A stretch of DNA of 64,000 nucleotides from Streptomyces spinoverrucosus (GCF_006539505.1 NZ_BJND01000028.1:1-64000); one strand, 5' to 3'; counted from the stretch's first letter, positions 43,330 through 52,526 are shown. Translations and numbers: made by a program. Notes: generated from the sequence alone by a model not told the origin.

Positions 43330-43770
43330 GACGCTGCTGATTCAAACCAGGTGCGAAGTCCGAGTCGTTGGGATGGGTGCGCCTCGCCGTGAAGAACAGC
43401 GAGCCGGTGTCGACCGCACGGCCGAACGGCTCTCTCGGCATCACGGTCTGCCGGCCGAGGATCTCCGACAGTACGGCCGGCTGCGCTCGCCACATGCGGC
43501 AGCTCCAAGCCGTCGTAGCGCAGGGCCTGGAACAGCACGTTGGTGTCCGGATCCGGCGTAGTCGGCCTGGCGTCCGACCGCGCAGCCGGCTCGGACAGCT
43601 TCCGGTACGGCTCCGCACTTACGTGGAACAAGACGTTGTCGCCCTGGTCGCCGGGCGTGGTCGGGCGCTGCCGGTCCGCCGGCAGCCGTAGCTCGTCCGG
43701 CAGCCCGGCCAGCGCCTTGCGCCAGTACTCGATCTGCTCGCTGATCAGGGACTCCGGGTCGTCCTCGCCA
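43330..43770 (-). pseudogene. remnant of an NRPS condensation domain
   Basis: Reading leftward: SLISEQIEYWRKALAGLPDE, LRLPADRQRPTTPGDQGD, VLFHVSAEPYRKLSE. This is a typical stretch of the C-terminal half of a condensation domain. It then jumps to DPDTNVLFQALRYDGLELPH, which belongs further downstream in the same domain, and shifts frame near 43500. The HHxxxDG active site is absent. It is a piece of a former non-ribosomal peptide synthetase gene; no adenylation or carrier domain is present. Confidence 0.65.
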
Positions 43771-44035
43771 CACCTCCGACACCGACGGCATGAATCAACT
43801 CCTCGCAGGACACCCCGTGCGAGTCGAGAAGGTCTGACGAGACGCCGCCCACACCTCGGCACGGGTTCCTGGCGGGTGTTTCTCCTCGCCGTCGGGCTCC
43901 GGCCGCCTACAAGGTCTCCCAGGTGCTGTGACGGAACGTCATGCCCGGATATGAGGATCTCGTTGACCTCAAGTCCGGTTGAGGACCTAGCGTCCCGTCA
44001 CGTTGATCATCAACTGGCGGCAGGGAGAAGAACTC

Positions 44036-44869
44036 GTGATCCTCGTGACCGGCGCGACCGGAAACATAGGAAGCGCCCTGGTGAAGGAGCTTCGGGCGTT
44101 CGGTGTCGGGCCGGTCAGGGGGCTTACCCGTGACATCGCCCGGGCCGTGTTTCCCGCGGCTGTCGAAGCCGTTGAGGGCGACATGGCGCGACCCGCCTCG
44201 CTCAAGGCCGCGCTTGAAGGGGTGCGTTCGCTCTTCCTGGTGTCGCGTCTGGGGCCGGATGCCGAGATCCTTGAGGCCGCTCGGCGGGCTGGTGTCGAGC
44301 ATGTGGTGCTGGTGTCGTCCATCACTGTCCAGAGCCACCCGCACTTGGGTCCCGCCAAGGAGAACCTGGCCGTCGAGCGTCTGCTCAAGGGCAGCGGCAT
44401 GACGTGGACGATTCTGCGGCCGACGCAGTTCGCCTCGAACGCCCTGTGGTGGGCGGAGGCAATACGCGAGCGTCAGTCGGTCCGCGTGCCTTATGCAGAC
44501 ATCGGTCTGCCCACCATCCATCCCGCGGACATCGCATCGGTGGCTCGCGCCGCGCTCACCGAGCCCGGCCACGGGGGCCTGACGTACGCGATGACCGGCC
44601 CGGAGCAGATCACTCCCCGTCAGCAGCTCGCTGCCATTGCGCAGGCGGTGGGACGTGAAGTGCCGTTCGTCGAGATCAGCCGAGCGGAAGCCCACCGTGA
44701 CATGGCCGCCTTCTTGGGCGATGAAGCCGCAGCGGCGGTCCTCGACATCACCGGCGGAGACGTCAACGAGGAACTGCTCAGCGTGCGCAACACCGTCACT
44801 CAGGTCACCCGCGCCCCGGCCAGGACGTTCGCGCAATGGGCTGGGGAGAACGCCGATTCCTTCCGCTGA
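44036..44869 (+). CDS. NmrA-like NAD(P)-binding protein
   Basis: 277 aa. GTG 44036, preceded by GGGAGAAG, is preferred over TTG 44003. The Rossmann loop ILVTGATGNIGSALV binds NAD(P); the SDR catalytic Tyr-x-x-x-Lys is not present, as usual for NmrA/atypical SDRs. LVSSITVQSHPHLGPAKENLA and WTILRPTQFASNALWWAE are family blocks. Such proteins are reductases or redox sensors; substrate unknown. It converges on a lipoprotein gene 7 bp away. Confidence 0.83.
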   Translation: MILVTGATGNIGSALVKELRAFGVGPVRGLTRDIARAVFPAAVEAVEGDMARPASLKAALEGVRSLFLVSRLGPDAEILEAARRAGVEHVVLVSSITVQSHPHLGPAKENLAVERLLKGSGMTWTILRPTQFASNALWWAEAIRERQSVRVPYADIGLPTIHPADIASVARAALTEPGHGGLTYAMTGPEQITPRQQLAAIAQAVGREVPFVEISRAEAHRDMAAFLGDEAAAAVLDITGGDVNEELLSVRNTVTQVTRAPARTFAQWAGENADSFR

Positions 44870-44876
44870 GCTCTGG

Positions 44877-45392
44877 CTAGTCGTCCTTCCGCGGGCTGAA
44901 CTTCAGGATGACCCTCTCGTCGTCCGGGCGGTCGAAGTCGACATGGATGTCGCCGGTTTCGACCGTGCCGGTGCCGCCCACCCAGCCCCTCAGCGGTGAC
45001 GGCTGATCGTCGGTCGCCGAGAACTCGACTCGGTCGTCTGTGATGCGGTCCACCGTGAAGGTTTCGCTGATGAACTTGGGGGCGAAACGGATCGTGTCTC
45101 CGTCCCTGACTTCCACCTCACAGCTGCGGTCCAGGCACGCGTCCAAGTTCCGCCCGTCCCGGGCCTCCTTGCGTGTCGGAGACGGCGTGGGGGTCGGAGA
45201 CGGAGTGGCCGGTGCGGAGTGCGACGCCGAGCGCTGTCCCTTGCCCGTCGTCGGCGTCGCGGCACTTCCCGCTTCGTCGCTGTCACCGCCCCCGCAGGCC
45301 GTGACCATGAGCGCGAGGACCGGCCCGAGCGCCCAGAGCGCCCGGGACCTCGCGAGAGCCGTCCGACGTCCAGCGGCCTGCGCTGTGTCCAT
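44877..45392 (-). CDS. small secreted lipoprotein, function unknown
   Basis: 171 aa with an ATG start at 45392 and GAAGGAAG upstream. The signal ends in LMVTACGGG, a clear lipobox. Residues ~40-75 are a Ser/Thr/Pro linker (PSPTPTPSPT). The C-terminal ~90 residues (CLDRSCEVEVRDGDTIRFAP) form a small beta domain with one Cys pair. It resembles uncharacterised Streptomyces cell-surface lipoproteins; no enzyme motif is seen. Confidence 0.78.
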   Translation of the reverse strand: MDTAQAAGRRTALARSRALWALGPVLALMVTACGGGDSDEAGSAATPTTGKGQRSASHSAPATPSPTPTPSPTRKEARDGRNLDACLDRSCEVEVRDGDTIRFAPKFISETFTVDRITDDRVEFSATDDQPSPLRGWVGGTGTVETGDIHVDFDRPDDERVILKFSPRKDD

Positions 45393-45605
45393 GCGTGTCT
45401 TCCTTCTCGGTAGCGATTCAACCGATTCCGGCAGTGATTCAGCCGACGGTTCGCTGACGAGGGGAATCCTGGCGCAGGGCACCCGGGACCGGTCCCGGAC
45501 AAACCGCCGGGTGCTGCCATCCCTCCCTGCTGTTCATACTGATGAATGATTATCAAGTGCATGTCTATTGACGCGTTCTTCGTCACCACCTAACGTCACG
45601 TCACA

Positions 45606-45617
45606 GAAAGCGCTTCC
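45606..45617. promoter_or_regulatory. LacI-type operator upstream of the pectate lyase gene
   Basis: GAAAGCGCTTCC is close to the GC-centred palindromes bound by LacI-family sugar regulators (CebR-like). It lies 103 bp before the ATG at 45720. The region 45393-45719 is AT-richer than its surroundings near 45540-45600 and otherwise holds no gene. Confidence 0.5.
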
Positions 45618-45719
45618 CATAGCGCCGCCCGGGCCGAATGCGGCGGCCTCGCACCACCCAGCTCATTCACGTTCATGAACCAGCCCCTGGTCGGTCAACC
45701 AACCAACCTGGAGACAACG

Positions 45720-47297
45720 ATGCGACTGAGAGCCGCCATCACCTGCGTCACCCTGCTCACCGGCACGCTCGTAACGCTGTCCGGCGCCACGGCACAAGCC
45801 GCCGGCGCGCGGTACGAGGCCGAGACCTCCCCGACGATCTGCACCGGCACCATCGACTCCGACTGGTCCGGCTACTCCGGCAGCGGATTCTGCAACGGCA
45901 ACAACGCCTCCGGCGCCTACGCCGAGTTCATGGTGAACGCCCCCGCCGCGGCCACGGCGACCCTCCGGGTCCGCTTCGCCAACGGGAGCGGCACCGCCCG
46001 GCCGGCGAACGTCATGGTCAACGGCTCGACCGCCACGTCGGCGTCGTTCGAGAGCACCGGCGCCTGGAGCACCTGGGCGACCAAGACCCTCACAGTGCCG
46101 CTGAGGTCGGGCAGCAACACCATCCGGCTCGACCCGACCGCTTCCGCCGGTCTGCCCAACATCGACCACATCGAGGTCGAGACGGGCGACACCACCACCC
46201 CGCCGCCCACCAGTGGCGCCCTGTACGTGTCCCCGAACGGCACCGACAGCGCGGCCGGAACGGAGTCCAACCCCACCACGCTCACCTCGGCGCTCAGCCG
46301 CGTCGCCCCCGGCGGCACGATCTACATGCGCGGCGGGACGTACCGCTACTCCCAGACGGTCACCATCGCCCCGGGCAACGACGGCACGTCCAGTGCCCGC
46401 AAGACGCTGGCCGCCTACCCGGGCGAGGCTCCGGTCCTGAACTTCTCGGCGCAGAGCGAGGCCTCGTCGAACCGCGGGCTCGCCGTGAACGCGTCGTACT
46501 GGCACGTCAAGGGCATCGTCGTCGAACGCGCCGGGGACAACGGCATCTTCGTCGGCGGCAGCAACAACATCTTCGAGCGGACGGTGACGCGCTTCAACCG
46601 GGACACCGGACTGCAGCTCTCGCGGATGCTCTCCAGCACCCCCAAGGACCAGTGGCCGTCGAACAACCTCATCCTGAGCGCGGAGTCGCACGACAACGCC
46701 GACTCCGACGGCGAGGACGCCGACGGCTTCGCCGCGAAGCTCACCTCCGGCCCCGGGAACGTCTTCCGCTACGCCGTCGCCCACAACAACATCGACGACG
46801 GCTGGGACCTCTACACCAAGTCCGACACGGGCGCCATCGGCCCGGTCACCGTCGAGGACTCCCTCGCCTACGACAACGGCACCCTCTCCGACGGCTCCCA
46901 GGCCGGAAACGGTGACCGCAACGGCTACAAGCTCGGCGGCGAGGACATCGCGGTCAACCACGTCATCCGGCGCAACATCGCCTACAACAACGGCAAGCAC
47001 GGGTTCACCTACAACCGCAACCCCGGCACCATGACCGTGTCGGACAACATCAGCATCGACAACGAACAGCGCAACTTCTCCTTCGACGCCGGTAGTTCGG
47101 TGTTCCGGAACAACACGTCGTGCCGCAGCGGCAGCGGCACGAACGACCGGATCGTCGGCAACAACGACAGCTCGAACCAGTTCTGGATGGGCTCGAACGG
47201 CTCCCGGTGCTCCTCCTACTCCGGCGCCCTGCGGTGGTCCTACGCCGCTGACGGCCGCCTCGTCGTGACCTTCGGCGGCAATGCGGTGACGCCGTAA
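45720..47297 (+). CDS. secreted pectate lyase, PL9, with N-terminal CBM6/35-like module
   Basis: 525 aa with an ATG start at 45720 and GGAG upstream. Signal peptide (TCVTLLTGTLVTLSGATAQA) with AXA cleavage. Residues ~30-150 are a CBM6/35-type sandwich (YEAETSP, GYSGSGFCNGNNASGAYAEF, IDHIEVE). After a short Thr/Pro linker, residues ~165-525 are a PL9 beta-helix: ALYVSPNGTDSAAGTESNP, GGTIYMRGGTYRYSQTV, DADGFAAKLTSGPGNVF, DDGWDLYTKSD, NGYKLGGEDIAVNHVIRRN. The Asp-rich strands are the expected calcium and catalytic sites. It cleaves de-esterified pectin outside the cell. Confidence 0.9.
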   Translation: MRLRAAITCVTLLTGTLVTLSGATAQAAGARYEAETSPTICTGTIDSDWSGYSGSGFCNGNNASGAYAEFMVNAPAAATATLRVRFANGSGTARPANVMVNGSTATSASFESTGAWSTWATKTLTVPLRSGSNTIRLDPTASAGLPNIDHIEVETGDTTTPPPTSGALYVSPNGTDSAAGTESNPTTLTSALSRVAPGGTIYMRGGTYRYSQTVTIAPGNDGTSSARKTLAAYPGEAPVLNFSAQSEASSNRGLAVNASYWHVKGIVVERAGDNGIFVGGSNNIFERTVTRFNRDTGLQLSRMLSSTPKDQWPSNNLILSAESHDNADSDGEDADGFAAKLTSGPGNVFRYAVAHNNIDDGWDLYTKSDTGAIGPVTVEDSLAYDNGTLSDGSQAGNGDRNGYKLGGEDIAVNHVIRRNIAYNNGKHGFTYNRNPGTMTVSDNISIDNEQRNFSFDAGSSVFRNNTSCRSGSGTNDRIVGNNDSSNQFWMGSNGSRCSSYSGALRWSYAADGRLVVTFGGNAVTP

Positions 47298-47316
47298 GCG
47301 ACGAAACCGTTCCTGC

Positions 47317-47363
47317 ACACCGGCGGGGGCAAGTGGCTTCGCCCACCCCGCCCCCGCCGGTGT
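47317..47363. terminator. bidirectional terminator
   Basis: Perfect 14-bp arms (ACACCGGCGGGGGC at 47317-47330; complement 47350-47363) with a 19-nt loop, placed between the convergent pectate lyase and GH5 fragment. Confidence 0.8.
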
Positions 47364-47376
47364 CAGGAAGACCGAG

Positions 47377-48321
47377 TCAGCCCGCCGCACAGTTCCCGCC
47401 GTTGAGCGTGAACGCCGTCGGAGCCGTGTTCGTCGCCCCGCTCGCCCCCACGAACCCCACCATCACCGACCCGCCGGCCGGAATCGTGGACGTGTAGGAG
47501 GCCGGGGTCACCGTCACCGCCCCACCCGTCTGACTGGCCGTCCCGCCCCACATGTTCGTGATGGTCTGGCCGTCGGTGAAGGTGAAGGCCAGGGTCCAGC
47601 CGTTCAGCGGTGTCGTGCCGGTGTTGCGGATCACGACCTCGCCCTGGAAGCCGCCGGGCCACTCGTTCACCACGCGGTAGCCGACCGAGCAGGCCACGGC
47701 CGGGGCGTCGGCGGTGGTGACGGTGACCGTCGCCGAGCGAGGTGAGCGGTTGCCGGTGGCGTCGCGGGCGTAGACGGCGAAGGTGTACGTCGTGCCGGCC
47801 GTCAGGCCGCTCACCGTGGCCGTGTCGGTGGCGGAGGAGGCGGCCGTCGGCTCGGACGCGCCGGCGACGCGGACCACGTCATAGGCGGTGACGCGTACGT
47901 TGTCCGTGGCCGCCGGCCAGGTGAGGGTGACCGACGTGGAGGTCACCGCCGAGGCGGAGGGGGTGCCGGGGGCGGTCGGGGGCTGGGTGTCGGTCGGCGT
48001 GCCGCCGCCGAAGATCGTGGCCTCCTTCGACGTCTGGGCTATGCCGTTCGCACCGTGGAAGATGCGCTGGCCCCATGAGCTGAGCCGGCTCGGGTCGAAG
48101 TCGATCGCCAGGTCGAGGATCGGGTCGGTGTTGCCGCTCCAGGACCAGGCCAGGTAACCGAGGTCGAGCTGTTCGGCCGCGGCCATCATCGTGTCCTCGT
48201 CCGGGTCGCCCCACTGGTCGGGCGGTCCACCGAACTCGCCGATGAGGATGGGGAGATCGGCGGCCACGAAGGCGTTCAAGTAGTCCGTGATCTCCTGCGC
48301 CGTGTCGTAGACGCTGTACAT
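47377..48321 (-). pseudogene. 5'-truncated GH5 glycanase with FN3 and CBM2 modules
   Basis: The open frame runs leftward from 48321. MYSVYDTAQEITDYLNAFVA and LPILIGEFGGPPDQWGDP are the end of a GH5 mannanase/cellulase barrel, with the nucleophile Glu in IGEFG still present. An FN3 domain (PPTAPGTPSASAV, VTAYDVVRVAG) and a C-terminal CBM2 (CSVGYRVVNEWPGGFQGEV, NGWTLAFTFTDGQTI) follow. The signal peptide, most of the barrel and the acid/base Glu are gone: the gene is cut by the right end of the tnpB element at 48322. It cannot be secreted or active. Confidence 0.85.
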
Positions 48322-49894
48322 TTGACATCCTCCCCCTCTTAAAAGAGGGGGATTCCAATCCATGCGGGTTGAGGTTCACGGGCGCTCGAACAGCTGGCGG
48401 CCGCTGTCACCCCTCCGGCACCGGCTGTTTGCCGGGGGCGGGGGATCCCGCCCTGTCCTGCCGCGACGTTGATGCTTGCGTTCTCATCGGCGTTGCAGGT
48501 GAAGCCACAGGACACGCAGACGAAGTCGGCTTGGCTCTTGCGCGACTTCTTCTCGATCCATCCGCAGGCACTGCAACGCAGCGAGGTAAAGGGTGCGGCC
48601 ACATCCTCGACCCGGCCCGGAGCCTTCTGTTCAGTGCGCTGCCTCAGCAGGCCCCAGCCCTGAGCGAGGATGCCCCGGTTCAGCCCGGCCTTCTGTCGGA
48701 CGTTCGTGCCAGGTTGCTCGACCGTTCCCTTCGCCGAGCGAGTCATGTTCTTGATGTTCAGCTTCTCGAACCGCACCAGCCCGTACGACCTGGCGAGCAT
48801 CGTGCTTGTCTGCTCGCACCAGTCCTTGCGCCGATTCGCCTCGCGCGCCTTCAACCGGGCGACCTTCGCGTGCTCGGCAACCTTGGCCTCACTGCCCCTC
48901 GGGGCGCGGGCGGCACGCCGCTCGTGCTTCCGGATCCGTGCGCGCTCCTTGACCGTAAGCTGCGGGCAGTTCAGCTTCCGGCCGTCGGACAGAGCGGCCG
49001 TGATGGTCACACCCCGGTCGATGCCGATGACCTCGCCCGTTGCCGGCGCGTCGATCGGCTCGGGAACGACGGCGAACGCAATATGCCACTGTCCGTTACG
49101 GAAGGTGACCCGGAACGTCTTCGCAGCGGGCAGTTCGGCACGGGAGAGGCGGAAACGCACCCAGCCACAGCCGGGCACCTTCACCTGCGCCCACCGCCGG
49201 TTCAGCCTCTGCACCACAACCGAGCGGCCCATGACCTGCTTACCCTTGGCGTTCAGCTTCGGGCTGCCGTCCGGCTCGAACTCCGGAACACGATCGCTAC
49301 CGATGACCCGGAAGCCCTCGTGCACGTGCTTCCTGCGCCAGGTCGGCTCGCCGAACCCCGAGGTGAAGCGGGCGTTCCTGGCTGCGGCGAAGTCCTTCAG
49401 AGCCTGCTGCTGCACGTCCGCATTCCCGGCCCCGAGCCACTCGTTCTCACGCCGGGCCTCGGTCAGCTGGCGGCACTGCTCCGCAAAGCCGGGCGCGGAC
49501 CTGCGGCCGGGCCGCCAGTGCGTGTGCTGCTCCACCGCCAGGTTCCACACGTACCGGGCGTGCGCGCAGTGCAGCAGCATCTGCTGCGCCTGCACGGGCG
49601 TCGGGTACAGCCGGAAACGTGACATGCCACGAACCTAGCCACCCCGTTCCCCTCCCGCGCACGCCTTCGATCGACATCACCCGTGAGAGTGACCGAAACG
49701 TCCTGCCTTCCACGGCAACCCCCAGCCACAGGTCCTCAACCCGCCGTCACCACCCACTGCTTGAGGTCGCCCTCAGGTTCACGGGTGGAGACGACGAATC
49801 GCCCTGGCAGCGACTCGTCTATCCCTGCCCTGCGCTGCGGGAGCACGCATTCACCCCGGCCCTGAAGGACCGGGCACCTTGCGTGAAAGACAGG
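48322..49894 (-). mobile_element. IS200/IS605-type element carrying only tnpB
   Basis: The right end has the hairpin CCCCCTCTT/AAGAGGGGG (48332-48340, 48343-48351) and finishes on the minus strand with TCAA (48325-48322), the usual cleavage tetranucleotide of this family. At the other end, ~270 bp upstream of tnpB, an imperfect hairpin with a bulge (CCCGG 855-859/CCGGG 870-874 of 49 kb) resembles the left-end recognition structure. No Tyr-transposase tnpA is present, so it depends on one in trans. Flanks are two different genes, not halves of one. Confidence 0.75.
48339..49625 (-). CDS. tnpB: TnpB RNA-guided nuclease (IS605 OrfB family)
   Basis: 428 aa with an ATG start at 49625. The RuvC triad is complete: Asp ~203 in GIDRG, Glu ~287 in FEKLNIKN, Asp ~380 in CNADENAS. 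A zinc ribbon lies between the last two (CSAC ~351-354, CVSC ~370-373). The N-terminal REC-like part starts RFRLYPTPVQAQQM. TnpB uses an omega-RNA transcribed from the 3' end of its gene and the right end of the element to cut DNA next to a short motif. The stop codon (48341-48339) lies inside the right-end hairpin, so coding and RNA functions overlap. Looks intact. Confidence 0.92.
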   Translation of the reverse strand: MSRFRLYPTPVQAQQMLLHCAHARYVWNLAVEQHTHWRPGRRSAPGFAEQCRQLTEARRENEWLGAGNADVQQQALKDFAAARNARFTSGFGEPTWRRKHVHEGFRVIGSDRVPEFEPDGSPKLNAKGKQVMGRSVVVQRLNRRWAQVKVPGCGWVRFRLSRAELPAAKTFRVTFRNGQWHIAFAVVPEPIDAPATGEVIGIDRGVTITAALSDGRKLNCPQLTVKERARIRKHERRAARAPRGSEAKVAEHAKVARLKAREANRRKDWCEQTSTMLARSYGLVRFEKLNIKNMTRSAKGTVEQPGTNVRQKAGLNRGILAQGWGLLRQRTEQKAPGRVEDVAAPFTSLRCSACGWIEKKSRKSQADFVCVSCGFTCNADENASINVAAGQGGIPRPRQTAGAGGVTAAASCSSAREPQPAWIGIPLF

Positions 49895-49945
49895 GTGGAC
49901 GGTGAGGTCGCCGCCGAGGGTGAAGGTGGCGAGCTGCTTGGTCAT
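49895..49945 (-). pseudogene. first 17 codons of an aldo/keto reductase gene
   Basis: ATG at 49945 with GGAGACC upstream. MTKQLATFTLGGDLTVH is a typical aldo/keto reductase start (LGGDLTVxRLGFGAM in intact genes), but homology ends at 49895 where the left end of the tnpB element begins. The rest of the gene is not found in the window. 49946-50227 holds only its leader. Confidence 0.65.
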
Positions 49946-50227
49946 GCTGGGTCTCCGATCGTGGTGCTTGGGGTCAGCAGAGGATTTCCGGTCGAGGCAC
50001 GGGCTCTGCCTCTCCAGAACTCGGTGAGCATGCCCTGCCCCTCCGGGGGAAAGCTGGCGGCTGCTGGGTGGGACGGGGTGGGGAGGGTCGTTCGGAAGCC
50101 TATGTGGACGTCGAGCCGGCCGTCCGCCGCAGAGCCGTACCAGCTGGGTGAGCAGCAAGCCACGGTCTCCGGCACCTCTGTCAGGATCACTCCGGTTCCC
50201 GGGCGGTGCGCTCCTCGTCCGGGGCGC

Positions 50228-51433
50228 TCAACCCGCAACAACCGCGCCCCGCTCGGTCCTCCCCCGGTCCCTGCGCATGCCCCACCCCAGACACCCCGTC
50301 ACCGCCACCGACAGCCCCGCCATCGCCGTCATCGCCACCGCCGGGGAGGCGATCTGGGCCACCGCCCCCGCGAGCGCCGCACTCACGCCCTGCATCGTGA
50401 GCATGCCCGCCGAGTGCAACCCCAGGGCGTGGCCGCTGAGTTGCTCCGGGACCAGGGTCATCAGGTGCTCCTGCTGGACCAGGCTCGCTCCGAAGCCGAC
50501 GGAGGCCACGGCGACGGTGACGGCGGCGAGCGGGAGTGCCGGGCGTGTGAAGAAGAGCAGATACGGCGCGGCCAGCAGCAACAGCAGCGGTACGCCGAGG
50601 CGGGCGCGTACCGCGCGCGGCACCAGGCGGCCGATCGTCACGTCTCCGACGAACATCCCCAGCGCCGCACAGGCGAACAGCAGCCCCGCATCCCCGGGGG
50701 CATACGACACGAACAGCGACTCGCAGCCGACGATCAGGCCGTTGGGGACCCACAGGGCGAGGTAGAGGCGCCGACGAGGGGCGGAGGACCACAGGAGGGC
50801 GTTGGTGCGCCATGTCGCCGCCACGGACGGGCGGAACCCGGATGCGCGCGGTGGGCGTGGACCCAGGCCCAGCCGGGCCAGGACCGCCGCCGCCAGGAAC
50901 AGCAGCGCCGACAGCAGCAACGTCACGCGCGCCGACCCGATCGCCACCAGAAGGGCGCCGCCGGTGGCGTATCCGGAGATCTGCATGACGCCGCTCATCA
51001 TGTTGAACACCGAACGGCCCAGCAGATAGCCGTCCTTGGAGAGGATTTCCGTCAGCAGTCCCCACCGCACTCCCCCGCCCAGCGACGCGATCAGCCCCTG
51101 CGCCAGTACGACGACCAGGACCGACCAGATCGGCAGACCGGGCAGCGCCAGGAGCGCCGTACCCACCGCGAAGCCCGCCGAGACGGCCGTCAGCGCCTTC
51201 CTGGGCGGCAGGCCGTCCGCCCACGACAGGAACAGCGTCGCGCCCAGCACCTGCGCCAGCGACGGCCCGAACATGCTCACCGCCGACAGCAGCGGCGAGC
51301 GGGTCGCCTCGTACACCAGCGTGCCCAGAGCCAGGCCGCCGATCGTCTGGCCCACGATGTGGGCCGAGGAGGAGAGGAAGAGCGGGGTGAACTCCGGCGT
51401 GCGGAACAGGTGTCGGTAACGGTGACTGCGCAT
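50228..51433 (-). CDS. MFS transporter
   Basis: 401 aa with an ATG start at 51433. Twelve hydrophobic helices are predicted, with MFS loops such as WADGLPPRKALTAV between helices 2 and 3 and the central loop around GLGPRPPRASGFRP. The pattern is like small-molecule efflux pumps of the DHA1 group. It is divergent from an ArsR-type regulator; a TTTCGCG/CGCGAAA palindrome lies between the two. Substrate unknown. Confidence 0.83.
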   Translation of the reverse strand: MRSHRYRHLFRTPEFTPLFLSSSAHIVGQTIGGLALGTLVYEATRSPLLSAVSMFGPSLAQVLGATLFLSWADGLPPRKALTAVSAGFAVGTALLALPGLPIWSVLVVVLAQGLIASLGGGVRWGLLTEILSKDGYLLGRSVFNMMSGVMQISGYATGGALLVAIGSARVTLLLSALLFLAAAVLARLGLGPRPPRASGFRPSVAATWRTNALLWSSAPRRRLYLALWVPNGLIVGCESLFVSYAPGDAGLLFACAALGMFVGDVTIGRLVPRAVRARLGVPLLLLLAAPYLLFFTRPALPLAAVTVAVASVGFGASLVQQEHLMTLVPEQLSGHALGLHSAGMLTMQGVSAALAGAVAQIASPAVAMTAMAGLSVAVTGCLGWGMRRDRGRTERGAVVAG

Positions 51434-51471
51434 GCGCGGAGTCTCCGGCGCCCCGCACCGGCGCGTTATTG

Positions 51472-51489
51472 TTTCGCGCACACGCGAAA
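51472..51489. promoter_or_regulatory. palindrome between MFS and ArsR genes
   Basis: TTTCGCG and CGCGAAA (51472-51478, 51483-51489) with a 4-bp spacer, 38 bp from the MFS start and 22 bp from the regulator start. A likely operator for the ArsR-type protein controlling both genes. Confidence 0.6.
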
Positions 51490-51511
51490 GGACCCGGGGG
51501 GCGGGAAGACC

Positions 51512-52489
51512 ATGGGGTGGTGGCAGGTCGATGCCGACACCCTCGCCCGCAGCCGCTTCCTCCTCTCCCCCTACGCCGAGACCTTCGCCAGCCTCAAGCT
51601 CCTGCACGCCGGTGCCGGTGCGCATCCCGGCGAGCAGGCCTGGCTGCGCGCCCATCTGCCGGCGTACCGGGCCCGACTCGCGGCCGATCCCGTCACCGCG
51701 GCGCTCGTCCGCGCCGGGCTGGGCCGGGACTGGATCGCCGACTTCCTGACACCGACCCCGTGGGACGGGGAGAGCTTCGCGGACGCGCTCGCGCGGGTGC
51801 GTGCGGCACGGCCAGAGGCCGTCCGCGCGCATCTGCGGATGTCCCTCGGCGGTCCGCTGCCCGCCGCGCTGGAACGGGACGACCTCGCCGACCGGGCCGC
51901 GCGGCTGGTCGAGTACGTCTGGGAGGAGGGCGTACGACCGTACTGGGCCCGTCGGCGGCGGGTGCTGGAGGCCGATGTGGTCGCGCGGACCGCGCGGGCG
52001 GGGCAAGGTGGCTGGGCGGCCGTACTGGACGCCTTGCGGCCGGGGCGGACGCGGTGGCTCGGGGAGAGCCGGTTGCAGGTCAATCTGCATGAGTATCCGC
52101 CGCGGGAGGTCTCGGGTGCGGAGCTGCTCTTCGTGCCGGTCACCCCGCAGACCGGGTGGGTGTCGTGGGAGGAGCCGCGGCGGGAGCGGTACGCCGTCGT
52201 CTACCCGTGCGATGGCGTCCTCGCCGACGAAAGCGCCCGGCCACCCGTGCCCGCCGCCCTCGGCGCGCTGCTCGGGCGGGCGCGGGCCGAGGTGCTCGTG
52301 CTGCTGGAGTCGCCGCTGAGTACGACCCAGGTCGTCGCCGTGACCGGGCAGGGGCTCGGGTCGGTCGGGCGGCATCTGCGGGTGCTGCTGGACGCGGGGC
52401 TGGTGCAGCGGCGACGGGCCGGGCGCTCGGTGCTGTACTCACGGACGGCGGCGGGGGAGGTCCTCCTGAGGTCGGCTGAGGCGGCCTGA
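51512..52489 (+). CDS. ArsR-family HTH regulator with DUF5937-like N-terminus
   Basis: 325 aa with an ATG start at 51512 and GGGAAG upstream. The long N-terminal part (LLSPYAETFASLKLLHAG, WIADFLTPTPWDGESFADAL) is the DUF5937 type. The C-terminal ~80 residues are a winged helix (LLESPLSTTQVVAVTGQGLG, VGRHLRVLLDAGLVQRRRAG). No metal-binding cysteines, so it does not look like a metal sensor. It probably represses the divergent MFS gene. Confidence 0.85.
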   Translation: MGWWQVDADTLARSRFLLSPYAETFASLKLLHAGAGAHPGEQAWLRAHLPAYRARLAADPVTAALVRAGLGRDWIADFLTPTPWDGESFADALARVRAARPEAVRAHLRMSLGGPLPAALERDDLADRAARLVEYVWEEGVRPYWARRRRVLEADVVARTARAGQGGWAAVLDALRPGRTRWLGESRLQVNLHEYPPREVSGAELLFVPVTPQTGWVSWEEPRRERYAVVYPCDGVLADESARPPVPAALGALLGRARAEVLVLLESPLSTTQVVAVTGQGLGSVGRHLRVLLDAGLVQRRRAGRSVLYSRTAAGEVLLRSAEAA

Positions 52490-52526
52490 ACGCCCTCCCG
52501 ACACCCCCCGGCGTTAGCATCCGCCC

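Noticed and set aside
47317-47363. repeat/CRISPR-like unit
   Set aside because: A single inverted repeat between convergent genes; no spaced direct repeats exist anywhere in the window.
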